This document shows positions 50,397 to 60,810 of a stretch of 64,000 nt of DNA, one piece after another (positions within the stretch are counted from its first letter, which is position 1; every line of letters starts with the position of its first letter). The DNA lies in contig BCHS01000009.1 in the NCBI GenBank assembly GCA_039545275.1, positions 620,001 to 684,000 of the forward strand, read 5' to 3'. The translations under genes were made by a program, and so were the position numbers. This DNA is from Pseudomicrostroma phylloplanum (Eukaryota > Basidiomycota > Exobasidiomycetes > Microstromatales). The notes under the pieces are model-generated. The model made no database searches and had not been told where the DNA came from. It saw nothing but the letters and a program-made list of their open reading frames with translations.

Positions 50397-52409
50397 ATGG
50401 TCAACATCACAGTGAGTGTCGTGCCGCATAGAGTTCACCGGCAAGAGTCCGGTAACTCGCGTGACTGCCGTGCCATGGACCGAGATCCCGCATACACGCA
50501 CACACCTACGCACGCTCTCTCTTGACGGTAGCACTGACGTTTGCGACTTTCCTTTCCTCCCTTCTCTTTTTCTACCTTTTCTTGCTCCCCTCCTCTAGCT
50601 CGGAGTTCGTGAGTACACAAGCGTGGCAAGCCGCGAGCAAGCCGAAACTTCCGTTCCGTGGCGTGGCTGACCTTTGCTCCCTCTACCTCCTTCTTGCCCC
50701 GCCCTCTTTCCAGTCAATGCTCCTTCTGCTTCGGCTCAAGCAGCCGACAATGCCATTCAAACCGGTGGGCTGGACTTGATTGTCACCTATGGCCCTGCTG
50801 ACTCACAGATGGTCGCAGCATACTCTGGAGGTGACATGGCATGGATCTTGGTGAGTAGTGGTCTCCCAAGAGGACCGGATCCGAGTGCAGCAAGGGACAA
50901 GGCTAACCTTGCCTTCCCCCTTCCTCGCCTTTGCAGACTTGCACAGCTCTGGTCATGCTCATGATTCCCGGACTGGGGTACCTATACTCTGGTCTGACAA
51001 GGAGAAAGAATGCTCTTCACATGCTCCTCCTGACCATGATGACCCTCGCCGTCACCTCGTTCCAATGGTTCTTCTGGGGCTACTCGCTCACATTTTCCTC
51101 TACAGGAGGAGCTTTCCTGGGCAACTTGCGAAACTTTGGCTTCATGGGCGTTCTCGAGGCACCCGCTGCCGGCTCCTCGAACAAGCTGCCAGAGATCATC
51201 TACGCCATGTACGAGTGCATGTTTGCCTGCCTGGTACCTGCCATTGCCATTGGAGCCGCCTGCGAGCGAGCCCGCGTCTGGCCATTTGTCGTCTTCACCT
51301 TTGTCTGGGCTACACTCGTCTACGACCCCATTGCCCACTGGGTCTGGGCCCCACAGGGATGGGCTTACAACTGGGGAGTCTTGGACTACGCAGGTGGTGG
51401 ACCCGTCGAAATCTGCTCCGGTATCACTGGTCTGACGATCAGTTATTACCTAGGCAAGCGCCGTGGATACGGCACTGAGCGCCTCCTCTTCAAGCCCCAC
51501 AATGTCTCCCACATTGTGCTGGGCACCGCTTTCCTGTGGTTTGGATGGCTCGGATTCAACGGTGGCTCGTGCTTCAACGCTTCCCTGCGTGCTGGTATGG
51601 CCATTGCGACGACCAACACTGCCGCAAGTACCGCCGCAATCACCTGGATGCTCCTCGACTACCGCTTGGAGCGCAAGTGGTCCGTCGTTGGTTTCTGCAC
51701 CGGTGCCATTGCCGGACTGGTCGCCATTACCCCTGCAGCAGGTTTCGTCGGCCTGCCTGCTTCCGTGCTGATCGGATTCCTCTCGGCTGCCATTTCCAAC
51801 TTTGCCACTGGAATCAAGGTCCACATGCGGTGCGACGACGCCATGGACGTCTTTGCAGTGCACGCCTTGGCTGGCTACGTCGGTCTCTTCCTCACTGGAA
51901 TCTTTGCTCAGGCCTCCGTCGCCTTCAATGACGGCGTGCTGGTCATCGATGGAGGCTGGCTGGACGGCAACTTCATCCAGCTGCCCTACCAGATTGCCTG
52001 GATCGTCGCCACGACTGCCTGGACCGCCGGCGTGACCTTTGCGATCATGTTTGTTCTGGACCACATTCCCGGAATCGGACCCTTCCGACCCACCGAGACG
52101 GCCGAGATCATTGGAATGGACGAGGAGCAGCTGGGCGAGTGGGCCTACGACTGGCGTGCAGACGACGACCAGGTCAAGGAGAGTGGAGGAGACGCGCACA
52201 TCTACGAGGGACCCGATGCAATCAACATTGGTGGCCCCTCTGGTGGCAAGCTCAGCGTCGCCAGGCAACTCGAGGCCGACGAGGAGGGATCCAATGCCAC
52301 GCCTACCGATGACACCACCCCTGGTAACAACAAGCCCGAGGTGTCTAGCCACGATGCAGAGAAGAACATGGAAAACGCGCCCGCAAACGACGTCTCTGTG
52401 CGACACTAG
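50397..52409 (+). CDS. MEP: Ammonium transporter, Mep/Amt family (Mep1/3-type pore)
   Basis: Four exons: 50397-50411 (15 nt), 50599-50608 (10 nt), 50714-50850 and 50937-52409, giving 544 residues that open MVNITLGVLNAPSAS. Eleven TM helices of the Amt fold are visible: SGGDMAWIL, ALVMLMIPGLGYLYSGL, GAACERARVWPF, AHWVWAPQGWAYNWG, LWFGWLGFNGGS, HALAGYVGLFLTG. At the first twin-His position the protein has Glu212 (GGGPVEICSG); the second His (His363, VHALAG) is present. Glu here is known for the Mep1/Mep3 subgroup, whereas sensor-type Mep2 keeps His. The C-terminal cytosolic tail has TAEIIGMDEEQLGEWAYDW, the conserved region regulating Mep gating, then a disordered acidic tail. The upstream region has a GATA cluster, suggesting nitrogen regulation. 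Confidence 0.95.
50599..50608 (+). other. 10-nt microexon of the ammonium transporter gene
   Basis: TCTAG|CTCGGAGTTC|GTGAGT. It is flanked by a strong acceptor with a pyrimidine tract and a consensus donor. Without it, exon 1 (phase 0) could not join exon 3, which needs phase 1; with it the frame is exact. Confidence 0.7.
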
Positions 52410-53478
52410 AGTGGTGCGAGCCAGAGCGAGAGGAGCAGAGCGAGCGGGGCGGAAGCGGTTGTTAGAAGAAACCTGCTCGGGTAGGTGGGCGGGCGCTGGC
52501 GGTGATGGCGGCGCCGGCTCGCGTGTAGCTTCACAGAGGACCACGGACAGGAGGAGAGGCAAGTCAGCAAGCAAAAGCACCCCGCGCCCTGGCCTTCCAA
52601 TCCGGCTGCTACTCCTGCCGCCTTTGACTTCAAGTATCCTCTCCCCCTCCTCCCTCTTTTCTCCTCTCTTCCTCCTATTTGTACCTATTCCCGTGCCCGC
52701 ATGGCAGGCAGGCCTCGACTCCCCTCTCGTCTCGTCTGCGTCTTTCCTCTTCCCTCATCCTGTACGTGTCCTAGATTTCTCGTGGTAATTACATTAAATG
52801 TGCATGTACCTGCTCACGCATTGGAGAGGGATGGCTGGCTTGGCAAGATTGGCACTCGAGACGAGATGAGATGCAGCTGCACGAGTATGGCAAGCAAGAC
52901 ATGCGTTCTATCGGAACTGAATCGATTGGATGAATCTGACGGGACCTTTGACCGAAACAGAAGTGACAAGACGAGCGATCGAAAGAGAATTGACAAGATA
53001 CGTAGCCGAGGGTAAAGAGAAAGGATCTATGTGGAAGATCGGACAGAAGTGACACTTCTACGAAGAAAGTGGAGGAGACATTCGATCGAGAACGAAAGGA
53101 GCCAGATGAGATCGAACCATCAAGCCTTCGAGACCGGCGCCTCCTGCGCTACTCTGTGACTCGACCGAAGAGGCTCTTTGAAAAGGCGAAGAAAAGTACC
53201 AGCTATCCTTCCTGGCCCTGAGTGGCCTCAACGCTGCTTCGTAGCGCTCTGATTGCAACTGTGTTCGGGGGTATATTGTGTGGTCTGAGCAGTCTCCGCT
53301 CCTTGACGGCTGTAGACGTAGTCGCCTGGTCGATACGAGGGATATAGTGACGACTGGTGCCGAGCTGCTGGAACATTGCAGTGGGGCGTAGCTTAGTATT
53401 ATAAGCAGATGCACAACTTTCTTCTGCTACCGCCCTTCTACGTCTATCTCAGCATGCACTCACCAGCCTCCGACTAGA
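52410..53478. other. Convergent 3' intergenic spacer
   Basis: 1069 bp between the ammonium transporter stop and the stop of the C2H2 gene. The 3' half is less GC-rich than most of the window and rich in GAT/GAA words (52860-53060). Short frames on both strands lack similarity to any family; no gene called. Confidence 0.5.
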
Positions 53479-54543
53479 CTAGATGTACTCTTCGCCGTCG
53501 GAGTCGAACTCGTCTACATCATCGTCCAGATAGTCCTCATCCTCATCCTCATCCTCATCGCCCTCGTCATCGTCGTTGGCTCCATCGACGTCGCCCAACT
53601 TTCGCTTCTTGCCTTTCCCTTTCTTCTTCTCCTTGAGCTTGTTCTTCTCATCCTCTCTGTGCTTCTTCTTCTCATCCTCTCTGTGCTTCTTCTTCTCGTC
53701 CGCGATCGCCTTCTTCGCTGCCTGGATCCTGTTCTTGTGATCTGAGGCTCGACCCACTTGCACAAGGGGGTCCCCGTCGGAAAGATCGATCTGACCAAAG
53801 ACTTGCCCAAGATCAATCTCCTCTCGTCGAAGCCAGCGATTAGGATACGGAACGTGGGTACTGGCTGACGTCCCTCCTCCGATCAGAGCGTCCTCGAGAG
53901 TCCAGATCTCTTTCTCGACTGCTACCCTCGATGTAGAAGACGGTCCTACTGGGGTTGGCGTCGTGGTTGGCAGCGCGATCGCCAAGGGTAGCATGAAGAG
54001 GTTACCAGCTCCGGGAGGAGGCGGAGCCATGTATGCTCCTTTGCCTACGGACGGCATCAGCGCGCTTGGTGGGGCTTGCTCAGACTGAGATGCTTGCGAC
54101 GTGATCGAGAGTGGGCTGACATGAGTGCTTCCTCTGCCATCACCGCTGAGCGGCTCAGACTTTGTAGCCTTTGATGTGCTTGCCTTTGAGGCTCTCGCTG
54201 GTGCAGCGCTTGCCTTCACAGCCTTTGCCTTCGAGGGATTTGCTTTGGGAGACTTTGGCTTGCGCTTACTCGCCTTTGCGTTGGAAGGACCTGCGTTGTT
54301 CGTCGGATCGGCCTCTGAAGTGGTAAGGTCCACTGTGGATAGAGTGCGTTTAGGTTTGCGACCGGGGACACTAGGGGAGCTGTCAGGCGCAGTTGCTACA
54401 GATACAATTGCTGCAGTCGACTGTGCAAGGGCAGGGCTGACTACTGTCTTGGTTTGACCGTGCATCCTCGTCGTGTGCGTGCTGAGACCTCCTGGAGATG
54501 CGCAAACCTTGCCACAACCAGGGACAGGACAAGGGCTGGGCAT
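53479..54543 (-). CDS. C2H2 zinc-finger protein, lysine-rich, acidic C terminus
   Basis: Single exon, 354 residues from the ATG at 54543-54541. A single C2H2 finger sits at the very N terminus (C5-x4-C10-x12-H23-x4-H28; CPVPGCGKVCASPGGLSTH). It is followed by a low-complexity Ala/Lys/Ser region, a short conserved-looking block (EIWTLEDALIG, PYPNRWLRREEIDLGQVFGQ), a Lys/Glu-rich helix with a tandem DEKKKHRE repeat, and a run of Asp/Glu (DEDEDEDEDYLDDDVDEFDS) at the end. A nuclear, chromatin- or RNA-associated role would fit, but the family is not recognised. A longer start at 54642 would add residues without features. Confidence 0.7.
   Translation of the reverse strand: MPSPCPVPGCGKVCASPGGLSTHTTRMHGQTKTVVSPALAQSTAAIVSVATAPDSSPSVPGRKPKRTLSTVDLTTSEADPTNNAGPSNAKASKRKPKSPKANPSKAKAVKASAAPARASKASTSKATKSEPLSGDGRGSTHVSPLSITSQASQSEQAPPSALMPSVGKGAYMAPPPPGAGNLFMLPLAIALPTTTPTPVGPSSTSRVAVEKEIWTLEDALIGGGTSASTHVPYPNRWLRREEIDLGQVFGQIDLSDGDPLVQVGRASDHKNRIQAAKKAIADEKKKHREDEKKKHREDEKNKLKEKKKGKGKKRKLGDVDGANDDDEGDEDEDEDEDYLDDDVDEFDSDGEEYI
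53634..53700 (-). repeat. 24-nt coding tandem repeat (DEKKKHRE)
   Basis: Two perfect copies plus a degenerate third copy of a 24-nt unit inside the C2H2 gene, encoding charged heptad-like helix repeats. Confidence 0.75.
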
Positions 54544-56516
54544 CTTGCCAGTCGTCGCGTCGCTGCGAGAGTGTCGGGTTGCGTTATGAATGTCGAATGG
54601 GCAATAGTGGATGAGTGCGAGAAGGGAGAGACGATGATTCACGAGTCACAAGCCGAGAGCAACAGCAGCGGCTGCGCTTCGATGGGCTGGTCCTCGGCGA
54701 GGATTGCTTGCAAGATTCGCAAGATGGATTGCCTTTGCGCGATGGCTGGCTCTTCGAAGCCGATGCCCTCTACGCGGGCGTCATCGAGGAGCTGAGCGGT
54801 TGCGCCCTGCAAACTCCCAGGCACCGATGCAGCTTCCACGGGGATCGCGGCGGCTTGTAATTGCTTGCCGCATATCGTGCTTGGATTCGCAGGAAGGACG
54901 GAGCCAAAGGCACAAGTCGAAAGGCATCGTCTGCATCGTTCGAAACTTTCTGCACCTGTCTGCTACTAACCCTCTTCACCACCAGTAGCCTCTGCCACCC
55001 AAAGACTGCCTACTGTTGACCAAATGTACCTCCCTGCCTTTACTTTGCTTATATACAGCAACAACTTGCAAGATGGAAGACCTTGCCCGTGATCTCTGGC
55101 CCTCGCCCTGGACACACTTTCGAATCGAACCACCCATCATCGACATCAGGCCACCTATCCCATACGATCGTGCCAATCACCTCCACTCGATTAGAGTCAG
55201 CATGCTCCAGTGTGATGTACCAATATCTATCGAGCGCCATCGGCATTTGATAGGAGACCCATACGTCGCGCTGCGTCGGTGTTGACGCGAGCTTCTGCTG
55301 GGATCTATGGTGGCCGTATACAGATTCTGGCTCGTAGCGGTAGTTACGTTGAGAAGAGCGCTTCGTCAGAGACTGCGTTGTCTTTGTGAGCTTGGCGACA
55401 AGGTTGGGGGTACAAGGTCGGGGGTATAAGAAGACTGCCATGGTGAAGCCTCTGTCTTGTGTAGGCGAGCGATGTTGCTGAAGCGTCTGGTGTCAGAGAA
55501 GTGGCATTGCCTCGACGACTCTCTTGGGTGATGCGACTGAGAAGCGGCCGCGATCCGTAGTCTTCTTGGCGTGGAAAGGGTCGTGCTTCGGAGTATTTGA
55601 GGAGTAGCGCTGAGCTACGCGCCGAATGTAAGTCGATTGGGTGAGTGCTTGATTTCGCCAGGCTGAGGCAGGGGGTTGACAGGACGTAGGCGGATTGATG
55701 TAGAAGATGGATAGTTGTATCCGAGAGGGTCATCAAGAGGTGTGAATGACACGACTGGCGGACGTGATCGTCTATCTTGTAGTGTGCTGCTGCTGTAGAG
55801 AGAGGACGAAGGGAGGGGAAACGCAGTCGTCCAAGCCTGTGGAGTTGATTATAAGTCATAAGGTAGGAGATGTGATGCAAAGCGGTGCAGAGAGTTTCAG
55901 TGGGTGCAAATCACGCCATCGCCTCGTCCAACGGCTCCAGATTGGTACGACACAAACACTCTCATGCCGCTGTATTGCGGTGGTCCCCGCTTCCGTGCCT
56001 GAAACCCCTCTGTGCCTGGCACTCTCCGTGACCGCAAAGTACGAGTCCAGTGTGGATCTGTGCTAGCTGCCGAGCCTATGCAGAGGATGCTCACGTCGGT
56101 ATGAGGCTCCTACGCTGCCAATCGCCTTCGGACAGTCGTCGCACGCACAAGCAAGAAGACTTCGAACCTGCGGGTGTTATCACCGACCGTGTTCCGTTCA
56201 GCTCGTCCAGATGGAGTTTTTGCGGCCACGCTGGTGAACGACGCTCATTCATAGCCTTGTTGCTTGCACCCCACACTGAACTATTGCTTGCACCCCCACG
56301 ATCGCTGTCGCACAACCCGGACCCTCTGCCCTGGCCTGCTTCCGTTCCGTCTGCCTCCCTTCCGGCTCCGATGCGCGCCTGCCCCCCCTCAGTCCTTCTC
56401 GTCTCCGCCTAGACTAGCTCTCACCACAATTTTCCCTGAGCCACACGCTGACCATCGATCTCGCAACGCTACATTCACGATTCCCAAGGCCTCCGATCCC
56501 ACCTCGCATCCTCAGC
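54544..56516. other. Sparse 2-kb intergenic region
   Basis: The largest gene-poor stretch in the window, between divergent starts (C2H2 minus, MZM1 fusion plus), and visibly less GC-rich than most of the window. It contains a weak orphan frame (55049-55441 minus, listed separately) and a further minus frame 55344-55880 of low complexity. No repeat or RNA gene recognised; a B-box-like string near 56160-56172 (minus) does not form a tRNA T arm. Confidence 0.5.
55049..55441 (-). CDS. Orphan small ORF, hypothetical
   Basis: 130 residues from an ATG at 55441. The middle (ALDRYWYITLEHADSN, VEVIGTIVWDRWPDVD) reads like real protein and vaguely like the beta2-beta4 part of a GNAT acetyltransferase ('...VxGxxxW'), but no acetyl-CoA-binding motif follows. 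The C terminus (HLASCCCI) looks like read-through into non-coding sequence. It could be an exon of a spliced gene, a decayed gene fragment or chance. Confidence 0.25.
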   Translation of the reverse strand: MAVFLYPRPCTPNLVAKLTKTTQSLTKRSSQRNYRYEPESVYGHHRSQQKLASTPTQRDVWVSYQMPMALDRYWYITLEHADSNRVEVIGTIVWDRWPDVDDGWFDSKVCPGRGPEITGKVFHLASCCCI

Positions 56517-57579
56517 ATGGCGTCACCAACCCCTTCAACGCTATCTTCCCTCTACCGACATCTGCTGCGCACCTCGCGCTCCACCTTCCAGGGTGACCAG
56601 CGCATGCTGACCGCATGGCGTCAGTTTGTTCGTCAGAAGCTCCCCGAGCAGGCGGGTGGGAGCAGGAATGCAGCTTTGCCCGATGAGGTGGTCAAGGAGT
56701 GGCTAGACGTGGCCAAGATGCTCCGGATGAATGTCGTGCAGGGCGTGAAAGATGAACAGGATGAGGTGTATCGTGAGTCGGGCTGGGCAGGGCGGGTGAG
56801 CGGTCAAAATGACATGCGAAGGTGCTGACCGTTGGTCCTCTGCCTTGGCACGCCCCTCGACAGGTCTTCGCTTCACATCGGACACGGAGCTGGGCACAAA
56901 CGAGTCGATCAAGAAGGGCCGTGAGCAGCAGCTGGCCGACCTCAAGGCCTCAAAGGGCGTGCTAGGCTGTGGTGGTGGCTCCAGCCGGCCCTCTTCCTCA
57001 TCTTCGCCTTCCTCCTCTTCCTCCTCCTCGGCCCGAGCCTTCTCCACCTCGTCTCGCAGCTGTGTCCCCCGCGATCCCAGCAAGCTCAAGTCGCCACGCT
57101 CCCCACCCCTGCCGCATCCTCCTGCGCACTTTCCCTCCATCACACTCCTCGCGGACGGATCTTCGATCTCTCTGCACACCACCTCCCCCCGCTCCTCGCA
57201 GCGTCTGACAAGAGACCCGACGAACCACCCCTTGTGGAACCCTAGCATGGATGCGAGGGCGGGCAGTGGAGGCGAGGATGAGGCTGGACGCATGGAGCGA
57301 TTCAGAAAGAGATTCGCCGAGGTCGTGCAGGAGAGTCAGGGCCAGGAGGGTCAGGAAGCTGGAGAGCAGGGCCAGGAGCAGGAGGTCAGTCTCAGCGAAG
57401 GAGAGGCAGAGGCACAGGAGGCGGCTGCGCTGGGCGCTGGTGCTGCTGCTGGAGGGAGGAAGAAGAAGGCCATGTTCGAGATGGAGGATCTGGACTGGAT
57501 GTCCGAGGGTGGTAGACAGGCAAAGGCCGCTGCTAAGCCGGTGTATGGAAAGGGAGGCGCTGGTGGCAAGAGGAAGTGA
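56517..57579 (+). CDS. MZM1: Mzm1 (LYR complex III assembly factor) fused to mitochondrial ribosomal protein bL31m
   Basis: Two exons, 56517-56772 and 56864-57579 (intron 91 nt, phase 1), 323 residues. Residues 1-~105 are Mzm1/LYRM7: LYRHLLRTSRSTFQGDQRML, LRMNVVQGVKDE and the spliced VYRLRFTSDTELGTNESIKK. Mzm1 chaperones the Rieske protein in the matrix. The frame continues through a Ser-run linker (about 125-141) into ARAFSTSSRSCVPRDPSK (142-159), which looks like a presequence or cleavage region. It then enters a complete fungal bL31m/Mrpl36 protein: ITLLADGSSISLHTTSPR, RLTRDPTNHPLWNPS (199-213), RFRKRFAEV and KKAMFEMEDLDWMS. There is no stop or Met between the halves in the spliced frame. 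A matrix-processed tandem precursor is the simplest reading. An in-frame ATG inside the intron (56809) could give a separate second product. Confidence 0.85.
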
Positions 57580-57800
57580 GGAGGGGGAGCGACGAATGGG
57601 CGAGTCGGAGGAGGGGAACACGCTTCTCTGCATCCGCATAATGTCAGTGTCTCGCCGTCGTAATCGCATCTTCCTGCTAGCCATCGTCTTCAGCTTGTGC
57701 AACAGCATCAAATCGGCCATCTGAATTCTACTGTGCAAAGCTGCATTAGATCTTGCCGGCTCGTCACTCTCGCCCAATCTTGTACACATCGTCCTTCTGC

Positions 57801-58869
57801 TCAAGTAGTGCCCTCAGTGCCCGTCGTCCCCGCCCCCTGCCTCAGTTCACCCTCAGGCCTGACCTCTCCCGCCCTCTCGGTGTCCTTGTTGCTCAAACCC
57901 CTTGTCCTGACTTCGTAGCCGTACCCTTCTCCAGGCGTGGCACCCTTGGCGGCGGGCCCTGTGGGACCGTCGTAGTGCAGCTCGGCAGCGTCCAGGTTGC
58001 CGTGGTAGATCCAGCCTTCGGGCTTGACGGTGTATAGGTTGAGGGACTGACGAGGGGGCGAAAGTGGAGATGGGAGGGCGGGGAAGGTCAGATGTGTTGA
58101 GATTGCGCGAAGCGTCCCGACTGAGCTTCCAACAGACGCTCACGTTACCCGAGTAGGCGTCACGATGCGTGGCGGCATAGATGCTCCTCCTTCCCAGCTC
58201 CATGGCCTCATCATCGGTCAAGTCCCACCTGTATCCCTGATCCAGCACACCATAAGCAAACGTCGATCCAGATCCCACGGAAAAGACGTCTCCCTTGAGC
58301 CTCGATCCATCCGAGTCGACGTAGAAGAGGGCGGGTCCGGTCTTGTCCCATCCACAGATCATGGTGCCCATGCTGAGACCCATGCCTTTATAGCTGTAGA
58401 CCAGATTGGCGAGGTACTTGCTCGCTGCCGCTACGGAGATCCTCTCCTTGTTCCTCAGCTCGTGCAGCCTGCACTGGATTCCCAGATAGGTCTCCCAGTA
58501 CTGACAGTCGGCTGCTCCTCCGGCCATTGTTCCTAGGAGGTAGGGGTTGATCTCAATGACCTTCTTGACAGTCCCCGAGGCAATGTACGATCCCGCCGTC
58601 GCACGCGAGTCGACGCAGACCAGGATCCCACCCTGGTACCGGAAAGCCAAGGTAGTGGTTCCGTGGTGCAGCTTGATCTTTGCCCCCGGGTTGGAAGAGT
58701 CGACGTCGGTGAATTGGGAGAGGAAGTCAGACGAGGGAGCACCAGAGGGGAGGCTGAAGTTGTTGGCGAGCAGGCTGCTCTCGTTGAGCAGGGCGTTCGA
58801 GTCGTGTGCCGAGGCTGAGGCGCTGCTGCCGCTACCGCCGAAGCGGGAGATCATTGAGCCCAACGACAT
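57801..58869 (-). CDS. PRE2: 20S proteasome subunit beta5 (chymotrypsin-like)
   Basis: Two exons, 58869-58144 and 58046-57801 (intron 97 nt, phase 0, GGTAAC|GTGAGC...GTCAG|TCC), 323 residues. A 70-residue propeptide ends at HHG, and autocleavage would expose Thr71 (mature Thr1) in [11 protein letters not shown]. Asp87 (Asp17) and Lys103 (Lys33, [12 protein letters not shown]) complete the catalytic set. Further family motifs are [50 protein letters not shown] and [14 protein letters not shown]. Exon 2 continues [23 protein letters not shown]. The C-terminal ~45 residues are a Gly/Glu-rich extension beyond the usual end. Divergent from RBK1 with 286 bp between starts. Confidence 0.96.
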
Positions 58870-59155
58870 CGTGTGAGAGGAGAGTGGGAGGTAGAGAGGA
58901 TAAGTTGATACCGGAGGGCAATCGATGAGAGCAATGGTGACGGCTAAAGGCTGGCCTGAGCTGAGATCGACGGCGAGGCCGCGAAGCCTCTCTCTCTCCC
59001 CCTCCGCTTCCGAGGGCCACACACGCGGGCAGGCCAGAGTTGAGCCGCGGCACATGCCCCGCTCCACACGCCAAGCACAGGTCTGCGACCTTTTTTTGAA
59101 GAACCAAGCAGTGCGGATACTCGATTGTATTCCTGTAGTTAGTATCGCTCTCATC

Positions 59156-60331
59156 ATGTCTTCCTCATCCTCCTCTTCTTCGAGGCCCCTTGTAGTCATC
59201 CCTTCCTCGGTCAACATCGACGAAACCTTTGCCGTGCGCTCCATCGTCCGTCCAGGGGAGACCATATCCTCTACGGGCCTCACATCTCGTCCCGGCGGTA
59301 AAGGCGCAAACGTCTCCGCTGCTCTCGCCCTCGCGGGCTGCGATGCCTGGTTTGTGGGAAACGTGGGTAAAGATGCAGACTGGCCGTTGGAGGAGTTGAG
59401 GAACAGGGGTGTGAAGACGGACCTGGCTGGAGTGCTCGAGGACACGCCTACGGGGAGGGCCTTTATTCAGATTGCCGAGGATGGGGAGAACTCGATGTGA
59501 GTACGACACAAGTGACACCTCGATGGCCTTCTCAAGCTGACATCCCATCTCTCCTCCCTCTCGTTTCCCCCACCCAGCGTCCTCCTCAAAGGTGCCAACT
59601 ACCCTCCCACCCCCTCCTCTCCCTCCTCAACCTTCTCCTCCCTGCCGCGCGCCGCAACCCACCTAGTCCTTCAGAACGAGATCCCCCTCTCCACAACCGC
59701 CGCCTACCTCTCTCACGGCCACGCCCAAGGGCTCAGCACAATCTGGAACCCCTCGCCCCTGCCGACAGCGGAAGAGCTGAAGGATTGGAAGTGGGACCAG
59801 ACGGACGTGCTGATTGTCAACCAGGGCGAGGGACTGGACCTCATTGCTGCTCTCACCGGGCGGGAAGTGAACGAGGAGGAAAAGGCCCAAGATACACTGG
59901 CTGCGTTTGCCGGGCTGGAGCAGCTCAAGACTTTGACGTGGATCGTGATGACCCGCGGGGCTCACGGAGTGCTCGCATCTGTCCTACTGGACAAGAGCCC
60001 GAGCCCAGAGGGGGAGAGGACAACCGTCTCCCTCGCCGCCTCCAAGCCCAAGCAAGTCCTCGATACCACGGGCGCGGGGGACACTTTCGCGGGGTACCTC
60101 GTCTCCTCTCTTGCTGAGCTACACGAAGAGAAGAGCAAAGCAGCAGACGGTGCTGCCTCTGAGGGAGCGGGAGCGGGAGCGGGACCGCGACGTAGGCCCT
60201 CGAGCGAAGAAGAGGTGCGCCGTTGTCTGCACCGGGCTGGCGTGGCGGCGGCTATGGCCGTCGAGGTGAGGGGGGCGATGGAGAGTATTCCGAAAAGGGA
60301 GGACGTGCAGGCCAGGCTTGAAAAGGAATAG
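59156..60331 (+). CDS. RBK1: Ribokinase (PfkB family)
   Basis: Two exons, 59156-59496 and 59578-60331 (intron 81 nt, GAT|GTGAGT...ACCCAG|C, phase 2), 364 residues. It phosphorylates D-ribose to ribose-5-phosphate. Motifs: [15 protein letters not shown], the sugar-binding [52 protein letters not shown], and the PfkB active-site signature [14 protein letters not shown] with the catalytic Asp. The segment [18 protein letters not shown] is an insertion absent from bacterial ribokinases. Start after a Ser run; the open frame upstream is not presequence-like. Confidence 0.94.
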
Positions 60332-60810
60332 GTCCGGGAGTGTCACAGAGGGGAAGGGGGGCACAATGGAGACAGGGCAGAAGACGGATTAGACGTTCAC
60401 TGTACTAGTAGTCCCACTCAAATAGAGGCATGCGTATGGACAGTCACGGCCGTCACTATAGTCAGCGCCACATACAGCCCGCTGCCCTGCCACTCGCCTG
60501 ACCTTTGTCTTCGACCCGTTCGATCCGGTCATCGAGAGGAGTCTTTGCCACGGCCGGTGCAATCTGCGATGGTGCTACTGCCCCCCTGGAGCGCCGTAAT
60601 GGCAATCACTTCGGGTTTTGCTCGACCGGGAAATGACTGGGTCGGCGGTCGGTTGCTAGGCAAGGTTCTGTTGCGTATTAAGTACAAGATTACTACTATA
60701 CAATGCGATCCAAAGGCTTGGGAGGCGGTCGGACCTACGCGAGGCGCCCCGTTCCGTTCCGTTCCGTTCCGTTCCGTTCCGTTCCGTGTCCGATTCTCAA
60801 TCGCTCAATA
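60332..60810. other. Convergent 3' spacer with pentanucleotide repeat
   Basis: 479 bp between the ribokinase stop and the histidine kinase stop. It includes the GTTCC array listed separately. No gene seen. Confidence 0.5.
60751..60787 (+). repeat. (GTTCC)7 microsatellite
   Basis: Seven perfect tandem GTTCC units followed by GT, in non-coding DNA just downstream of the histidine kinase stop. Confidence 0.9.

Noticed and set aside
56150..56200. B-box-like GGTTCGAAGTC on the minus strand
   Set aside because: The flanking five bases do not form a T stem and no A box lies at the proper distance.
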